This document shows, piece by piece, positions 31,204-43,310 of a DNA stretch of 64,000 nucleotides (position 1 is its first letter; each line of letters opens with the position of its first letter). The notes under the pieces are model-generated. The model did no database searches, was not told the DNA's origin, and worked only from the letters and a program-made list of their open reading frames with translations. The stretch covers positions 61,438,501 to 61,502,500 of the forward strand of contig JASDFA010000003.1 in NCBI GenBank assembly GCA_035772735.1, in the 5' to 3' direction. The stretch is from Datura wrightii (lineage: Eukaryota > Streptophyta > Magnoliopsida > Solanales > Solanaceae). A program made the translations under genes and the position numbers.

Positions 31204-32212
31204 TGTCACGACACAAGCTGGGACTCGGGATCGAGACACGAGACCTAGAACAACAAATTGCTCTATGTCAACCCATGGAATGAACATAACAACTAAATGG
31301 AATACATAAACTGGAATTTGATATTGAAACATGAATAAGCAGATGTCTAGATAACATAACGATCATAAAACAGAGTCAAGACTCGACAAAGCCGAAAATT
31401 TACAATATGTCTGATAAGCCTCTAATACTGTCTGATGAGTTGATGGGAAAACATCCCCAACTAGCTCGATAAAGTCTAAAATTGAATATAACATAACACA
31501 AAACTAAACTAAAGGTCCTTAGAAAGATGAGGACTCACCAATGATGGGAAAATTGAGCTAAGCTGCGGGAAGTTGGACTAGCAACGGAACAAAGTCTGAT
31601 CGTCCGGACTTGTATCATGATATTATACAACATAGAGTATGCGATCAGTACTTGGATTAGATTGAGTATGCAAGGTAAGTAAAATATGCTGAGTAACTGG
31701 TATTGAAATCATGCATATAAAAATAAATCACAAAATCATTAGAGTAGGGATTGCATGCTGAAATCTGATTCTGCAACATGTATAATCATAAGCCTAATAT
31801 CGTATCTGAATAAAATGACCTAAAGCTAAAATAGAAATCAAATGACTTGTATAATAAGTAAAAACTCGTAAATTGATCATTGGGTCAAATTTATTGTAAA
31901 ATGTAATATCATAAGTCATGAACATAAATAACTGAATCATGAGGAACAATGGGAGACTCATCATATTAACCAACACTATCATGATAGAGCTTACATAATG
32001 TCCTAGTGATCACACTCAAGTGGGTAGAGCCATCCAAAACCTTGCTAGGGCTAAGAACGCTACCATGATATCGCTATCAAGATGAAGGCCACTTGTGGGC
32101 AGGGGAAATTCTCTTAAGAGGCCCCATATCAATATATATAAACCTATGTTGGCGAGTAATTCTGAGATCAGGGAACCTTTGAATCCCAAGCCTACTCAAT
32201 ACTAGAAATTAT
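31204..32212 (-). repeat. 5' LTR of chromovirus H, proximal part
   Basis: The inner LTR end: on the minus strand it closes with TGTCGTGACA at 31204. It runs right to 32212, where D is inserted. It is related to the K LTR in inverse orientation, for example the block TAAACCTATGTTGGCG near 32139. The expected tRNA-iMet site is not seen directly after the LTR, so a small deletion is likely there. Confidence 0.85.
32208..32212. repeat. Probable target site duplication of D, left copy
   Basis: ATTAT; the right copy at 42980-42984 is ACTAC. Two transition differences from a common ATTAC would explain both. Confidence 0.5.
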
Positions 32213-33485
32213 TGATGTGCTGTGAGTATATAGAATTTTCGACTCTTAAAACTAGAAAAATAGCATGGACTTAGGTATGTTTATACGAATATGACGTGTT
32301 TTTATTTTGTTTTCAGGGGAAATAGGTGTCGGAGAAAAAATGTGCAAAAGTGGTAGAAAAGAAGCAAAGTACTGATCTTAGTACGAGTCATACATAGATT
32401 GTAGGAGCCGTACTAAGACTCGTGGAAAATCTTAGAATACTAGAACAATGCAAAGGCCAAGTACAACTCGCAGTGTGAGCCATAATAAGCTGGTATGAGC
32501 CGTAACTGAAGTCGTTGAATATTTTAGAGAAAAGTTGCGAAATTGAAGTCTCCTAATATGGGTAGCACCTACAGATCATAGCATCCAGCTACGACCCGTA
32601 ATAGGAGCCGTGGAAAGTTTTAGTTATTTTAGGGACATGGCAGAACTCATGATATGACAAGCTTGGATTTCTTAATTGTTCTTGATTTTGTTCATTATAT
32701 TCTCTTGCAATATTCACAGAAGGTTTTACATCGATCATTGTTGTAAGTATTTAATTATGTATTTGCCTATGAATACTAATCACAATCTTACAATCATGAT
32801 AGGCTAAAACCTCCACAACTAGATTTGTGGGAACCATGGTGGATTAATGAACTCAGTTTACACAATGTGAATCGAAACCAATGCTAAACGCTTGTATTGT
32901 ATTCTCTTCGTCTTTAATGTTTCTTAACCAAGCGCAACATTAAGACTTGCACGAATTCTTTACTTGCTTGAACCTAAAGAGGTAGAGATTAGGAAAAGAG
33001 GATTACAACAAAGCCTTGATTTTTATGATTGTTGTATAACTTGAGCTGCGACCGTAGGATAGTTAATTTGGAACAAATTGATAAATAGTTAATTTTAAAT
33101 CACTCATGAGACCTAACCCGGTTATCGAGTATAGTCATCTAATAGTGATGAACTAGTCATTTGGATGAACCCTAGTTATCAGTTCTATAAGTAAGCATTG
33201 AGATTGATCACAAGTGTAAACCCAAAGTAGTTATGAACCCATGGGGAACACTTACCCTAGTTAGTTGCAAATCTTCATTAGAAACAATTTCTTTTTATTC
33301 TTTTTTTACAATTGTTTTTCCTTTAAACCCCCCAATTGGAGATAACACACCAAAAAGCTTAAATACCGGCATTAGTCTAGTTCTTACCATGTTCCTTGTG
33401 GGTTCGACCCCAACCTCTTTGTTGGGTTCTTTATTAAAAACGTACGCTTCATACTTTGTCAGGAGTGTGAGTTTGAGTGTTATAA
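32213..33485 (+). repeat. 5' LTR of element D, with internal deletion
   Basis: About 1.27 kb, from TGATGTGC to GTTATAA. It is collinear with 41328-42979, except for a deletion at about 32661 corresponding to about 41768-42178 of the 3' LTR. The lost part contains the TATA box. Confidence 0.85.
32375..32625 (+). promoter_or_regulatory. Type II palindromic array of the D 5' LTR
   Basis: Variants of TACGAGTCGTA such as GTACGAGTCATAC, GGAGCCGTACTAAGACTCG, GAGCCGTAACTGAAGTCGT and CTACGACCCGTA. Confidence 0.55.
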
Positions 33486-33490
33486 AAAAG

Positions 33491-33508
33491 TGGAACCATT
33501 GCCAGGAA
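33491..33508 (+). other. Decayed primer-binding site of D (tRNA-Asp)
   Basis: TGGAACCATTGCCAGGAA can be aligned with TGGCGCCGTTGCCGGGGA; the differences are mostly transitions, largely at CpG positions. It lies 5 nt after the LTR. Confidence 0.6.
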
Positions 33509-33612
33509 ATATAGCTAAGATTAAATTAATTGCTTGTATTTAACTTTCGATTGTTATTTCCTCATTTACATTTTCTTTTTGCTTTTGACACCCACAAGTT
33601 ATCTCTTGGTGA

Positions 33613-35640
33613 ATGCCAAGTACTCGATGGAGCAAAAACCCCCTGATTCCTTTGGATCTTGAATTGAAAGAACACTGAGAAAGATGGAGAACCAAGGGCA
33701 GATAGATGCCTGTCTTGTTGAAGAAGCTAGGCAAGCCGCGCTAGCTCGGCAAGATGCACTTCAGGAAGTCGATGATGCTCGAGATGAAGTTGTGAACACT
33801 GGTCACGACAAAAGGGGAAACAGAGTCTAGAGATATGCCCCTCAGTTCTTTGATGATGATGACCCGGATATTGATTAAGTCGGGTCAATCGGAGCTATCC
33901 TACCACCACCTTTGCCTGTTGTGGCAATGTTTGACATCACTAGCACCATGATACAGTTGTTGAATATGAAAGAGGTTTTTAGTGGTCATGCAACTGATGA
34001 TGCCAACTTAGACTTAATGAACTTCGTTAGAATATGCAAGGTGTATAGGTTGCCTAGAGTCAGTCACGACACAATAAGGCTGAAACTCTTCCCATTTTCT
34101 CTCTCTGGGGAGGCCACTTTATTGCTATCAGAGTTTCCCAATGACTCCATTACCAACTGGAGGGAGCTCAAACAAGCTTTTCTAGAGAGATTCTTCCCAC
34201 TCTCCAGGATGCTACAACTTAAGGATGAGATCTACAATTTCTGTCAATTGGAGGTATTCCATTAAACCTAGATGAGATTTAAGAAGAAGTTGACCAAGTT
34301 CCCTAACCATAAAATTCCTGATGATAGTTTATTGGAGATTTTCTAAAGGTCATTGAACAATAATACTAAATCAATAACAGACATTGTGGCTGGAGAAGTA
34401 CTAATGAGTCACACCTAGGAGCAATCTGCCACTATCCTTGACAGAGTCACTAAGACCATTAGGGCCTGGCACACCCGGGAAACGGAAGAAGTTGTTGGTA
34501 CATATGTTGTTGGTATGACTGAAGACCAATGAAAGAAAGAGGAAGTAGGTGATCAAGAATTGGCCCATATGCGTACATCATTAGACCTGCTCACAAAGCA
34601 TATCATAGGCACTAGGGATAGAAAAGTTAATGCAGTGGGAACACAGGGACAGGAACCAGGGCTAAATCATTTAGATTCTGAGGAGGAGGCAAAATTCTTG
34701 GAAAATCATGTGGCGGGTTTCTGGGCCAAGGCTGAAGGGTCTGGATAGGACACTTGGCTGCAAGGTTTTAGAAATCAATGTCAGAACCGATACTGAGACA
34801 ACTAAATGGGTACAGAGAGAGAAGCCGAGGTCGAGAGAGAGAGGGAGAATGGAGAAGGAATGGTGGTTACCGCTATGACTGAGCAGGAGCATATGTGCCT
34901 CCTAATACATGTGAGGGGGAGGTTGGGAAGTCAAAGTTGGAGAGCATGATGGCTGATATGCTCAAAAAGGTGAGATCCACAGAGGAGCAGCTGAAAGACA
35001 TTCTTGGAGATATATCTGGCATTGGTCAGAGAGTCGAGTCACATGCCACAACCATCGAGCAAATAGAGTAGCAGTTGTGCCAACTGTCAGCATCCTTGAA
35101 CACTAGGCAAAAGGGAACACTGCCTAGCAACATATTTCAAAACCCAAAGAATGAAAGTCACAGTATGGCTATGAGGAGGAGTGGAAAGACCACGATTGAT
35201 CCCCCTCTTTCGGTTGTAGTTGAAATGCAAAGGAAGAAAGAGAGCGTAATTGATGATAAAGAGGTTGTTGAGCAAGAGCTTAAGGAAGAATCTGAGTTCA
35301 CTAAGGCTCCAGTTGTTAAAAGGAGCCTAAAGCTGAACAAGGAAAGAAACAAGGGGCCATATAGATTTAGAAGGTTATCCCACGACCACTGCCACCGTTC
35401 CCTCAAAGAATGAAGAAGATGGCAAAAAATGGTAAGTTTTAGAAATTCCTGTCTATGCTAAAACAATTATCTATAAACATACCATCAGTCGAGGCATTGG
35501 AGCGGATGCCGGGACACGCCAAGTTTATAAAGGACCTTGTTACCAATAAAAGGTTTGTAAGCTATGAGCCCATGGGTAACTTGCATTGTTGTAGTGCCAT
35601 AGCCTAACAGGTCCTTGCCTAAAAAAATAAGGACCCAATT
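33613..35640 (+). pseudogene. gag: gag of element D
   Basis: ATG at 33613 (MPSTRWSKNPLIPLDLELKE), soon interrupted. Then ENQGQIDACLVEEARQAALA, and the clearest part, open 33912-34265: FDITSTMIQLLNMKEVFSG, TIRLKLFPFSLSGEATLLL, ITNWRELKQAFLERFFP. That is the retrotransposon gag domain, as in C 15534-16496. Further stops occur every 100-200 bp, including several TAG. A KVNAVGTQG block near 34625 and PLPPFPQRMKK-like remnant near 35385 lead to the protease. I see no intact zinc knuckle. Confidence 0.82.
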
Positions 35641-36092
35641 GCCTTCACCATTCCATGTACTATTGGTGATGTTGAGTTTGTGAAGGCACTCATCGACTTT
35701 GGAGCAAGCATCAATCTGATGCCATTAGCTATGTTTAAGCAGTTGGCTATTAATGGCCGACCAATTGTGAAGGAGCCTGTAGGGATCCTATTTGATGTGC
35801 TTGTCAAGGAGGACAAATTCATACTCCCAGCGGACTTCGTGATCCTTGATTGCGAGGTTGACTTTGAGGTCCCCATCATTTTGGGGCGACCATTCCTTGC
35901 CACTAGGAGGGATTTAGTAGATGTAGGGGTTGGCCAACTGAAATTCAGGCTTAATAAAGAGGAGGTCACCTTTAATGTCAACCAGTCAATGAACCAACCA
36001 AATGAGTTAAGAGTGATATCGGGAGGCTCAGTACTTCAACTAGTCTCTCTCAGCAATCGATGATGAGTCTGAGTTTGTTGATGAATTTTGAG
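35641..36092 (+). pseudogene. Protease of element D
   Basis: Open from 35680: ALIDFGASINLMPLAMFKQL (active site D-F-G-A-S), then DKFILPADFVILDCEVDFEV, PIILGRPFLATRRDLVDVG and QLKFRLNKEEVTFNV. The protein ends at 36063 or, in another frame, at 36092 after DESEFVDEF. It is an Athila-like retropepsin. It is followed within about 50 nt by the post-pol stem-loop rather than by RT, which is the main oddity of D. Confidence 0.85.
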
Positions 36093-36108
36093 TAGCCAAG
36101 AGACTTGT

Positions 36109-36240
36109 GTCTTGCCGTGATATTAAATCAGGCGCTTCTTGGGAGGCAACCCATGAGCTGGTTTGGTAAAGTATGAGTAACTAAACCACCTGCGTCGTGT
36201 CGCTATGCTAAATCAAGCACTTCTTGGGAGGAAACCCAAG
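36109..36240 (+). other. Duplicated post-stop stem-loops of D
   Basis: Two copies about 85 bp apart. First: CTTGGG-AGGCAA-CCCATG (36138-36155, one mismatch). Second: CTTGGG-AGGAAA-CCCAAG (36223-36240, perfect). Each is preceded by AATCAGGCGCTT or AATCAAGCACTT, as in A, B and C. SL-a is decayed in both. Confidence 0.7.
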
Positions 36241-36309
36241 TTTATTGACTTATGTGTGTTCAGTGTGCAGGTGAAACAAAAATAGGTTGCAGAAAAATTA
36301 TAGTGCTGA

Positions 36310-37640
36310 CTAGTGCTACGAGCCTCAATACGACTCTTAATAGCATTTTACGGGCCATAGTATGAGTTGTGGTGAGAAGCAAAGATATGTCCTAGTGCAT
36401 GATTTCATGGTACAATTGTTCCTTTGACTCGTAACTACATTGCACGGGTCATAGTACTCACCGTAGCTATTAACTATGTAAAGTATGGAACTCCAGTTCA
36501 GAGTGACCTACGAGTTGTGGTATAGTTCGTATCTTCATGGTACGAGTCGTATCATGTGCTCATAGGTCCAACGTAACTTTTCTTAAACCTCTACTATGAG
36601 TCCTAGGGACGAGTCGTAGATCCTTCCTATGACTCGTGGTACGATTCGTGACGGGCCAAATTACTTAATTCGACCCGACTCGACCTAATTTTTTTTTAAA
36701 AATTCCCTAAATTATTTAAGCTCCAAATCACTCAGACTCTTCTCCCACGCATTCAAAACTTGAACTCATGAAAACATCCCACGACTCCCTCACAACCATA
36801 CTGAAGAACAAAGATCGATTGAGCAAAGATTATGCTCGATTAACACTGCCCAAATCGATTCCCAACCCTTGTCATTGATACACGCACGAAGTGAGCAAGC
36901 TATTGCAAAAAAATCAAGTGAATAACTTTGTTTTGAGTAGGGAAATATGAACTGCATGCTTGTATGAATGTGTTTAACGCTGGTAGTCCTCAAAATGCAT
37001 AAATTTAGTTGGGGATATTGATTAGCAGTTTGCATTAAAACTGTGTTGACTGGGTAGGATTCGAGAATTCTTAAAATTGAATTTAAACTGCTATTAACTG
37101 AGTTACTGGTTGTGAATTGAAGAGGGAGGACTGTGTATTTGAAAAAAATGTGAAAATGATGCCTACAATTGGGGAAGTTTGAGTATCCAACAAAAATTGA
37201 ATTTACCCGCAAAACTGACATGAGCAAAGGCAAGGACAGGCTTCACAAGCCTTCCTATGACTCGTAGTTTCACACTACGACTCGTAGGATGGCTCATTAG
37301 GATTTTCCTAAGCAAAATGTATGATAATTAATTGGTAAGCAACCTAGTACGATGCATTGTATCCTACTACAAGTCATACCTGGCAATTGTACCAAGAGTC
37401 TGAAAAGGGATAAGTCCAAAGGCAACAGTACGATCCTTACTATGACTCATAGAATTGACTTACTGGTCGTACCATGAGTCATGAAAAAATACAGAACAAT
37501 TGTTTTTAAGGGGAATCCTTATACGACTCATGGAATAGATTTTACCTTCATGGTACAAGTCGTACCTCAGAATCGTGATTGTGACCTGAGATGTAGGAGT
37601 CTTGGTACGACTCATATTGTAGACCTGTGAAAAAATTCAG
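36310..37640 (+). promoter_or_regulatory. Internal type II palindromic array of D
   Basis: About 20 scattered variants of TACGACTCGTA, for example CCTATGACTCGTAG and CTACGACTCGTAGG facing each other at 37254-37290. A GACCCGACTCGACC stretch and TTTAAAA lie near 36665-36705. It occupies the same place as the internal arrays of B and C and holds the motif type of D's own LTR. Confidence 0.55.
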
Positions 37641-37704
37641 AGGATAGTTTCTTGTTTTCTTTTCCTCAGATATGACGTTTTAACACTTTTTCTCCACAAG
37701 TACA

Positions 37705-39792
37705 ATGACTTTGAAGAAGAAAGCAACCAAATCTGCCAAAGACAAAGACACTAGAGCAGCGATAGCTACTCAAAGGGCATTGAGAGATGAGCCCTCTGAC
37801 TCTAAGCATGGAGACACCTTTGCTAGTGGTTCGATGGAAGAATAAAGGGTCGATACATCTGATACCAATGGGACCCAAACCACTAAGGCAAAAGCTAATG
37901 CCAAGGTGGCCACTACCATATTTGTTAATGCTCCACAGTCTGAGGACGGAGCTGATAAATGAGTCAAAGAGTCTGGTAGTTGCTCTAATGATGGTGAGGG
38001 GTCCGAGGAGGCCCAACCCGGCGATGTAGATAGTGAGTCCGGACCATTGATGAGGCAGCCAATGTTGAGCAAGAGCAGAATACACCTAGGGAGAGTCGTA
38101 CTATTCGATGAATAGTAACAGGTGCACAAGAGATCTACGAACAGGGTCTCTCTCTCATCGCTTAGAACAAACTCCGGAGGAGTATTCAAGAAAAGTCGAC
38201 GATCCTCAGAAATGCACTGAATGAGGTTGAGGAGATGAAGTGGATATTCAGCTGCTACGAGTTTGAGTGGATGGCTAGAACCCCAAATCGATACACTTTA
38301 GAGAGCGTCCGGGAATTCAATGCCAATTATTTGGCTACCATGAAACAAAAAGCAAAGGAAGGGCAGAAAGCCAAAGATCAGCCCAAGTTAGAGAGCATAA
38401 TGGTGCGAGGCCGCACTGTTGACATATCTGAGCGTACCATTGCTCAGGTATTATATGGGACTCAGTTCATACCACCGCACACTATATCGAAGTTTGACTA
38501 ATGGGTGGATGCGATGAAGAAGATCAAGCAATTAGGCATTAATGAGAGGAAGAGTCAGATTAAGTAGCTGTCTAGGGTCATTGCTGAAGATAAGAAGGAG
38601 GCAGAATGGATGACTAGTGGAAAGTAGGTCACCAAGAATTCACTGAGTTTCATAGCAAAGCCTTGTTGGACGCTTGTTCTCCATAGGTTGACACCGATGG
38701 TGAACGACAATACCCTCAGTGCAGAAAGAGAAATATTGATGGCATGTATCATGTCACAATACACTATCAATATTTTGAGGGTCATCATGGAGGAGATCTG
38801 GGATCGGGCTACGGGATTGAGCACTACTATCCTATTCCCAAGTCTCGTGTCTAGACTATGTATAGAGGCAGGTCTCAAGGTGCGACCTCATGAGGAGGGT
38901 TGATTGGAGGACAACGGACAACGGACATTGGCTTAATCCTGTTGGGGGAGAGCAGGTGAATGCCCCCACCTCACATAAGTAGGACGAGACACCGACTATA
39001 GATGTCGGTCATTCGGAGGCAGCTACCAGCACCTCCGCTGCACCACCAATGGGCCTTTCGAGCTAGACCCTAGCGAGATACATTCTTGTGGCTCAGGAAT
39101 TTCTCTAAAAGATGGCAAAGAGACTGATCGTGACTGAGAGAAAGGTGCAATCTATGATGGAGAATGTGAAGCCTTAGGTGAAGTATGAGATTGAGGCGGT
39201 TGAATGGGTCTTACGTGTTATACTTGACAGTTTTGTGAGCCGCTTCAACGAGTCCATTTCCGAGTAGACTAACATTAGTAGCCTCCGTGAAGATTTGAGG
39301 TCTCTTCAGATCCAAGTAACCGAGCTGTCATCTCAATAGTCGGAAATTCTAACAGCCCCCATTCTTCCTGACCTCGATATAGGGATAGATGATGAGCTTG
39401 ATTTGGTGGCATATTAGGAGCCGACCGGATTAGAGGGAGGAAAAGAGAAAAAGAGGGTCTCAAAGGATGTTGGGGATGAGACACTAAAAAAGAAGAGAAA
39501 TAAGGAAAATAAAGAACAAAAGTAGGCAAGATTGGAAACTCAGCAGAATCACAATGAGCATAGGTCAGAGCAGCTTGAGAGAGCGATAGGAATGGGTAGC
39601 TCCACCACTGCCCATGTTGAGCTTGCAGGTGGTAAGGACCTTTCGGGCGAGCCACATTTAGCCCCAATTATCACGGAGGTCGCTAAGGCAACCACTATTG
39701 CTGAGGGAGTGACCATTCCCCCTGTGGATGTACAATTGAGTGTGTCGGTCACCGCTAGCGCCATGGATGCAACGGAGGTGCCACCTTCATGA
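37705..39792 (+). pseudogene. 3' ORF of D, putative plant transposon protein domain, disrupted
   Basis: ATG at 37705 (MTLKKKATKSAKDKDTRAA), about 30 nt after an acceptor-like TTTTCCTCAG. Lys/Ala and acidic N-terminal part, then the conserved block in another frame at 38235-38501: YTLESVREFNANYLATMKQK and SIMVRGRTVDISERTIAQVL, equivalent to REFYANW of B and C. The rest includes a coiled-coil-like stretch (near 39110-39330), a Lys-rich KEKKRVSKD region and a C-terminus ending ATEVPPS. It has several stops (TAG and TGA) and frameshifts. Longer than the ORFs of B and C. Confidence 0.7.
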
Positions 39793-41327
39793 GATGATAT
39801 GAGCACTTAATGTGCCATGGGTATGACTCTTGTTATTATATTCTATTCTTCGGGGATGAAACACGCTTTTCAAAAAGGGAGGGGGTGTACTTGTATATTT
39901 TTGGAATTTTTGGATTCGTCTGAGGATTTTTCTTGCCATGTTTCTTTTCCATCGGGCATGCTATCTAGTAGAACCGGCATGTTTAGGTTGTTTTTGTTTA
40001 ATTAAGAAAGTAGCTTAGGATTACTCATCCATAAGATGTGCTAGTTTTGATGTTTTGAAAAAATGACCCTATTTAAAATTTTTTATGGTTAGCTGCGTAC
40101 TTGTTAATTGCAAAACATGATTTATGTGGATCTTTTTGTGTCATTTTGTTTATTATCTTGAGTAGTTATAGTTGGCCATGTAGGAACAGAACAGGTAGAA
40201 TGAATGCAAAATATGTACCATGAGTGAGTAACGTCTATACCTAATTCAATACTCCATCGAGGTTCTAGAACTTGCTCGGTTGGTCTTTACATAGGTTTTA
40301 GGATTGTTGGTTAGGAAAGGATCATAGGCCATTTTTTTAGCCTATTTTAGCTTAAATTGCCCTACCAAAATGATATGATTCCCTTGATCTTGATGTTGAT
40401 CCTTAAATGGACTTTTTTCTTTGATTAACCAATTAACCTTACCCATTATTTATAATAAACCTATTTTGGCTCTTTTCCCTCTTTGGACATTATGAACCTC
40501 AACCCAGGCAAAATTCATAAGTGAAGGGTTGCTAGAGTAGGGGTACATAGAACATGGGGAGGTGAAAAAGGAAATGAAAGAAAAAAGAGTTTAAACTAAG
40601 TTGTGGTGTGACAAAGAAGAAAAAAAGAGCTAAAAATGAAAAATTAAAAAGAAAATACAAAAGAGAAAAATGAATAAAAAGTTGAAAACACACCACACCC
40701 CATACATTGCATAAAAATGAAGAAAAGGGAGGAAAAAGTTTAAAAAGTGAAAAATGGAGCCACATGTATGTTATGCCAAGGATGGTGTAATCACTGAAAT
40801 TCCATATTTACCATACCTAGCTCGAAGCCTAAATTACAAGCTGAATAAAGTCCTATAGTGATCCTAGCTTGATTGTCCAAAGAGCTTAAGTAGAGAAAAT
40901 AAGGGCAAGCCTATGGTATCCGATGTGCAGTATTTGGGACTTCCTTGTGAGAGTGAGAGCCCTACTTGTTCAGTCCCACGTCTCATATTTTCATATATCT
41001 GTGAGTTGGGGAATTCATTTGCTGTGAGGGTACATGGTTTGTGTTTTACTCTGCCAGTTGTCCATGTGAAAAGCATTGGTAATGACTTGATTCTCTGCTA
41101 ATAACTAGATGACATATCTTGATCCAGGTTTATCATGGTTTGTGGTCACATGATGTGCATATGCTGTTATGGTTTACCTGGAGAAGGATCAAAAGTTGTT
41201 TGTGTTCATAGTGCAAATTTTGATTGGTATTGGTTGTAGTATCCTAAGTTTATTTTCTAGTTAAGTGTCATTTTTAGTCTTCGTTTTCTTTGCCTGAGGA
41301 CATGCAAAAGTCTTAAGTTGAAGGTGT
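39793..41327 (+). other. 3' UTR and decayed polypurine tract of D
   Basis: Noncoding. A purine tract AAAAAGGGAGGGGG at about 39874-39887 sits after the ORF. GGTTCTAGAACTTGCTCGGT near 40260 and GGGCAAGCCTATGG near 40901 match the 3' UTRs of C and A. The end (41291-41327) is a decayed form of the GAGGACGAACAA and AAGTGTGGGGT motifs. Confidence 0.6.
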
Positions 41328-42979
41328 TGATGTACTATGAGTTTACAGTACTTTCGATGCTTAAAACTAGGAAAATAGAATAGACTTAGGTATGCTTATA
41401 CGGATATCAAGTGTTTTTACTTTTCTTTCAGGGAAAATAGGTGTTGGAGAAAAAATGTGCAAAAGTTGCAAAAACTGCAGAAAAGAAGTAAAGTACTAAT
41501 CTCAGTACGAGACGTACCTAGATAGTACGAGCCATACTGAGACGCGTGGAAAAGCTCAGAAGACTGGAACAATGCAAAGGCCAAGTATGACTCTCAGTAC
41601 GAGCCGTAACTGGAGTCGTGGAATATTTTAGAGAAAAGTCGCACAATTGAAGTCTCTTGATATGGGTAGCACCTATGGATTATAGCATCTACGTATGACC
41701 CGTACCAGGATTCATGGAAAGCTTTAGTGATTTTAGGGACTTGGCAGAACTCATGATAGGACAAGATGTTATGAGTCGTAAGAAAAAGGTACGAGGCATA
41801 GCAAGACACTCGTAAAAAACTTCAGAAGATGTTAAATTTCTCAGAGCCAAACCATGACTGGATTGTATGACTCGTGGGATCATGTTATGATTCGTACCAG
41901 ATGCCAACACTTCGCCAATTCTGTAGAAGCCAAGGAATGTATGAGATAAGGCACGACCTGTAAAATCCTGTCATGGGTCGTATGATGAGTCGTAGGATGT
42001 GTCGGTGCCAGATTTGGTTATTTCCCTGTTAACTTAGGGAAAGGATTTTATTATCTGTATAAATATGTTTTATGTTTCTTTGAGGAGAAAAAAATGGTTA
42101 GAATTAGTTAGTTGTCAATTATTATCACGTTTGTAATTAGTTTTTGACAACATTGGAGAGCAATTCTTGAGAATTAAAACTTCGATTTCTCAATTGTTCT
42201 TGATTTTGTTCATCATATTCTCTTGTAATATTCACAACAGGTTTTCTTTCAATCATCATTGTAAGTATTTAATTTTGTGTTTGTCTATTAATACTAATCA
42301 CAATCTTACAATCATAAGCTAAAACCTCCTCAACTAGGGTTGTGGGAACCATGGCGGATTAACGAATTAGGGTTACACAAAAGTAATTCAAAACCAATGC
42401 TAAACACTTGTATTATATTTTCTTAGGCTTTAATATTTCTTTACGAAGGGCAACATTAAGACTTGCCCGAATTCTTCACTTGCTTGAACCTAGAGAGGTA
42501 GAGATTAGGAAAAATAAAATTACAACAAAGCCTTGATTTTTATGATTATTATAAAACTTGAGCTGGAGTCATAGGATAGTCAATATGGAAAAAATTGATA
42601 ACAGTTAATTTGAACTCGCTCATGAGACCTAACCCGATTTTTTAGTATAGTCATCCAATAGGGAAGAACTAGTCATTTGGATGAACCCTAGTTATTAGTT
42701 CTATAAGTAAGCATTGGGATTGATCACGAGTGTAAATTTGAAGTAGGTATGAACCCATTGGGAACACTTACCCTAGTTACTTACAAATGTTGATTAACAA
42801 TAGCTGCTTTTTATTCTTGTTTTCCCAATTTGTATATAACACTCCAAAAACCTTAAATACCAACATTCGTCTAGTTCTTACTATATTCCCTTTGGGTTTG
42901 AAACCAACCATTTTTTTGGGTTCTTTATTAACAATGTATGCTTCATACTTTGATAGGAGTGTGAGTTTGAGCGTTATAA
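41328..42979 (+). repeat. 3' LTR of element D
   Basis: About 1.65 kb, TGATGTAC to GTTATAA. Type II array at about 41500-42005 and a TATAAATA box at 42058-42065. The downstream AT-rich part matches 32680-33485. Confidence 0.85.
41500..42005 (+). promoter_or_regulatory. Type II palindromic array of the D 3' LTR
   Basis: Repeated variants: CAGTACGAGACGTACC, GAGCCATACTGAGACGCG, TATGAGTCGTAAG, TGTATGACTCGTGGG, GGGTCGTATGATGAGTCGTA. It ends about 50 bp before the TATA box. Confidence 0.6.
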
Positions 42980-42984
42980 ACTAC
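42980..42984. repeat. Probable target site duplication of D, right copy
   Basis: ACTAC; see 32208-32212. Confidence 0.45.
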
Positions 42985-43310
42985 TCCCAAAAACATGCAC
43001 AATGCTCCCATCGTTTTTCTACGAAGCTGCAATCGTAATCACATGCATAGTCCTAAATCTGAACATGGGGAGTTTGCACGCCAAAACATATCATAAGTTG
43101 TAGTGGGAATCTTGACTCCAAAACATATGATAAGATGATCTTATTAGCCTTGGCTAAATCGTGAAAGCATACATAACATGTGTGAGTTTGGCCAAATCTT
43201 AAAATCATGCATACTTAAAGTAGGCTTCATAAGTCAAAATCATGGATTCATACATGGGTAATTCACAAAAATTCATTCATGCTAGATATCTCATCATTCC
43301 TAAAATTATG
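42985..43310 (-). repeat. 5' LTR of chromovirus H, second part
   Basis: Between D and F. It continues the H LTR: AAAAACATGC and TTTTGGAGTCAAGATTCCC (minus strand) match K at about 13100 and 12952. Confidence 0.82.
43306..43310. repeat. Target site duplication of F, left copy
   Basis: TTATG; the right copy at 52525-52529 is TCATG, one transition apart. Confidence 0.65.

Larger units (their letters stand above)
32213..42979 (+). mobile_element. Element D: Athila-like retrotransposon lacking RT, RNase H and integrase
   Basis: About 10.8 kb inserted in the H LTR. Order: 5' LTR, decayed tRNA-Asp site, gag, protease, two copies of stem-loop SL-b, a long stretch rich in type II palindromes, 3' ORF, long 3' UTR, decayed polypurine tract, 3' LTR. 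There is no trace of RT, RNase H or integrase between the protease (36092) and the stem-loop (36138). All ORFs are broken. The LTRs are strongly diverged and the 5' LTR has lost about 400 bp, so it is older than C, A and E. Confidence 0.85.

Noticed and set aside
36790..37233. 147-codon minus-strand ORF in D
   Set aside because: No recognisable motif. It lies over the palindrome-rich noncoding part of D and reads against the element.
41328..42979. Solo LTR
   Set aside because: A collinear partner LTR lies at 32213-33485, with gag, protease and 3' ORF in between and a decayed primer site after it.
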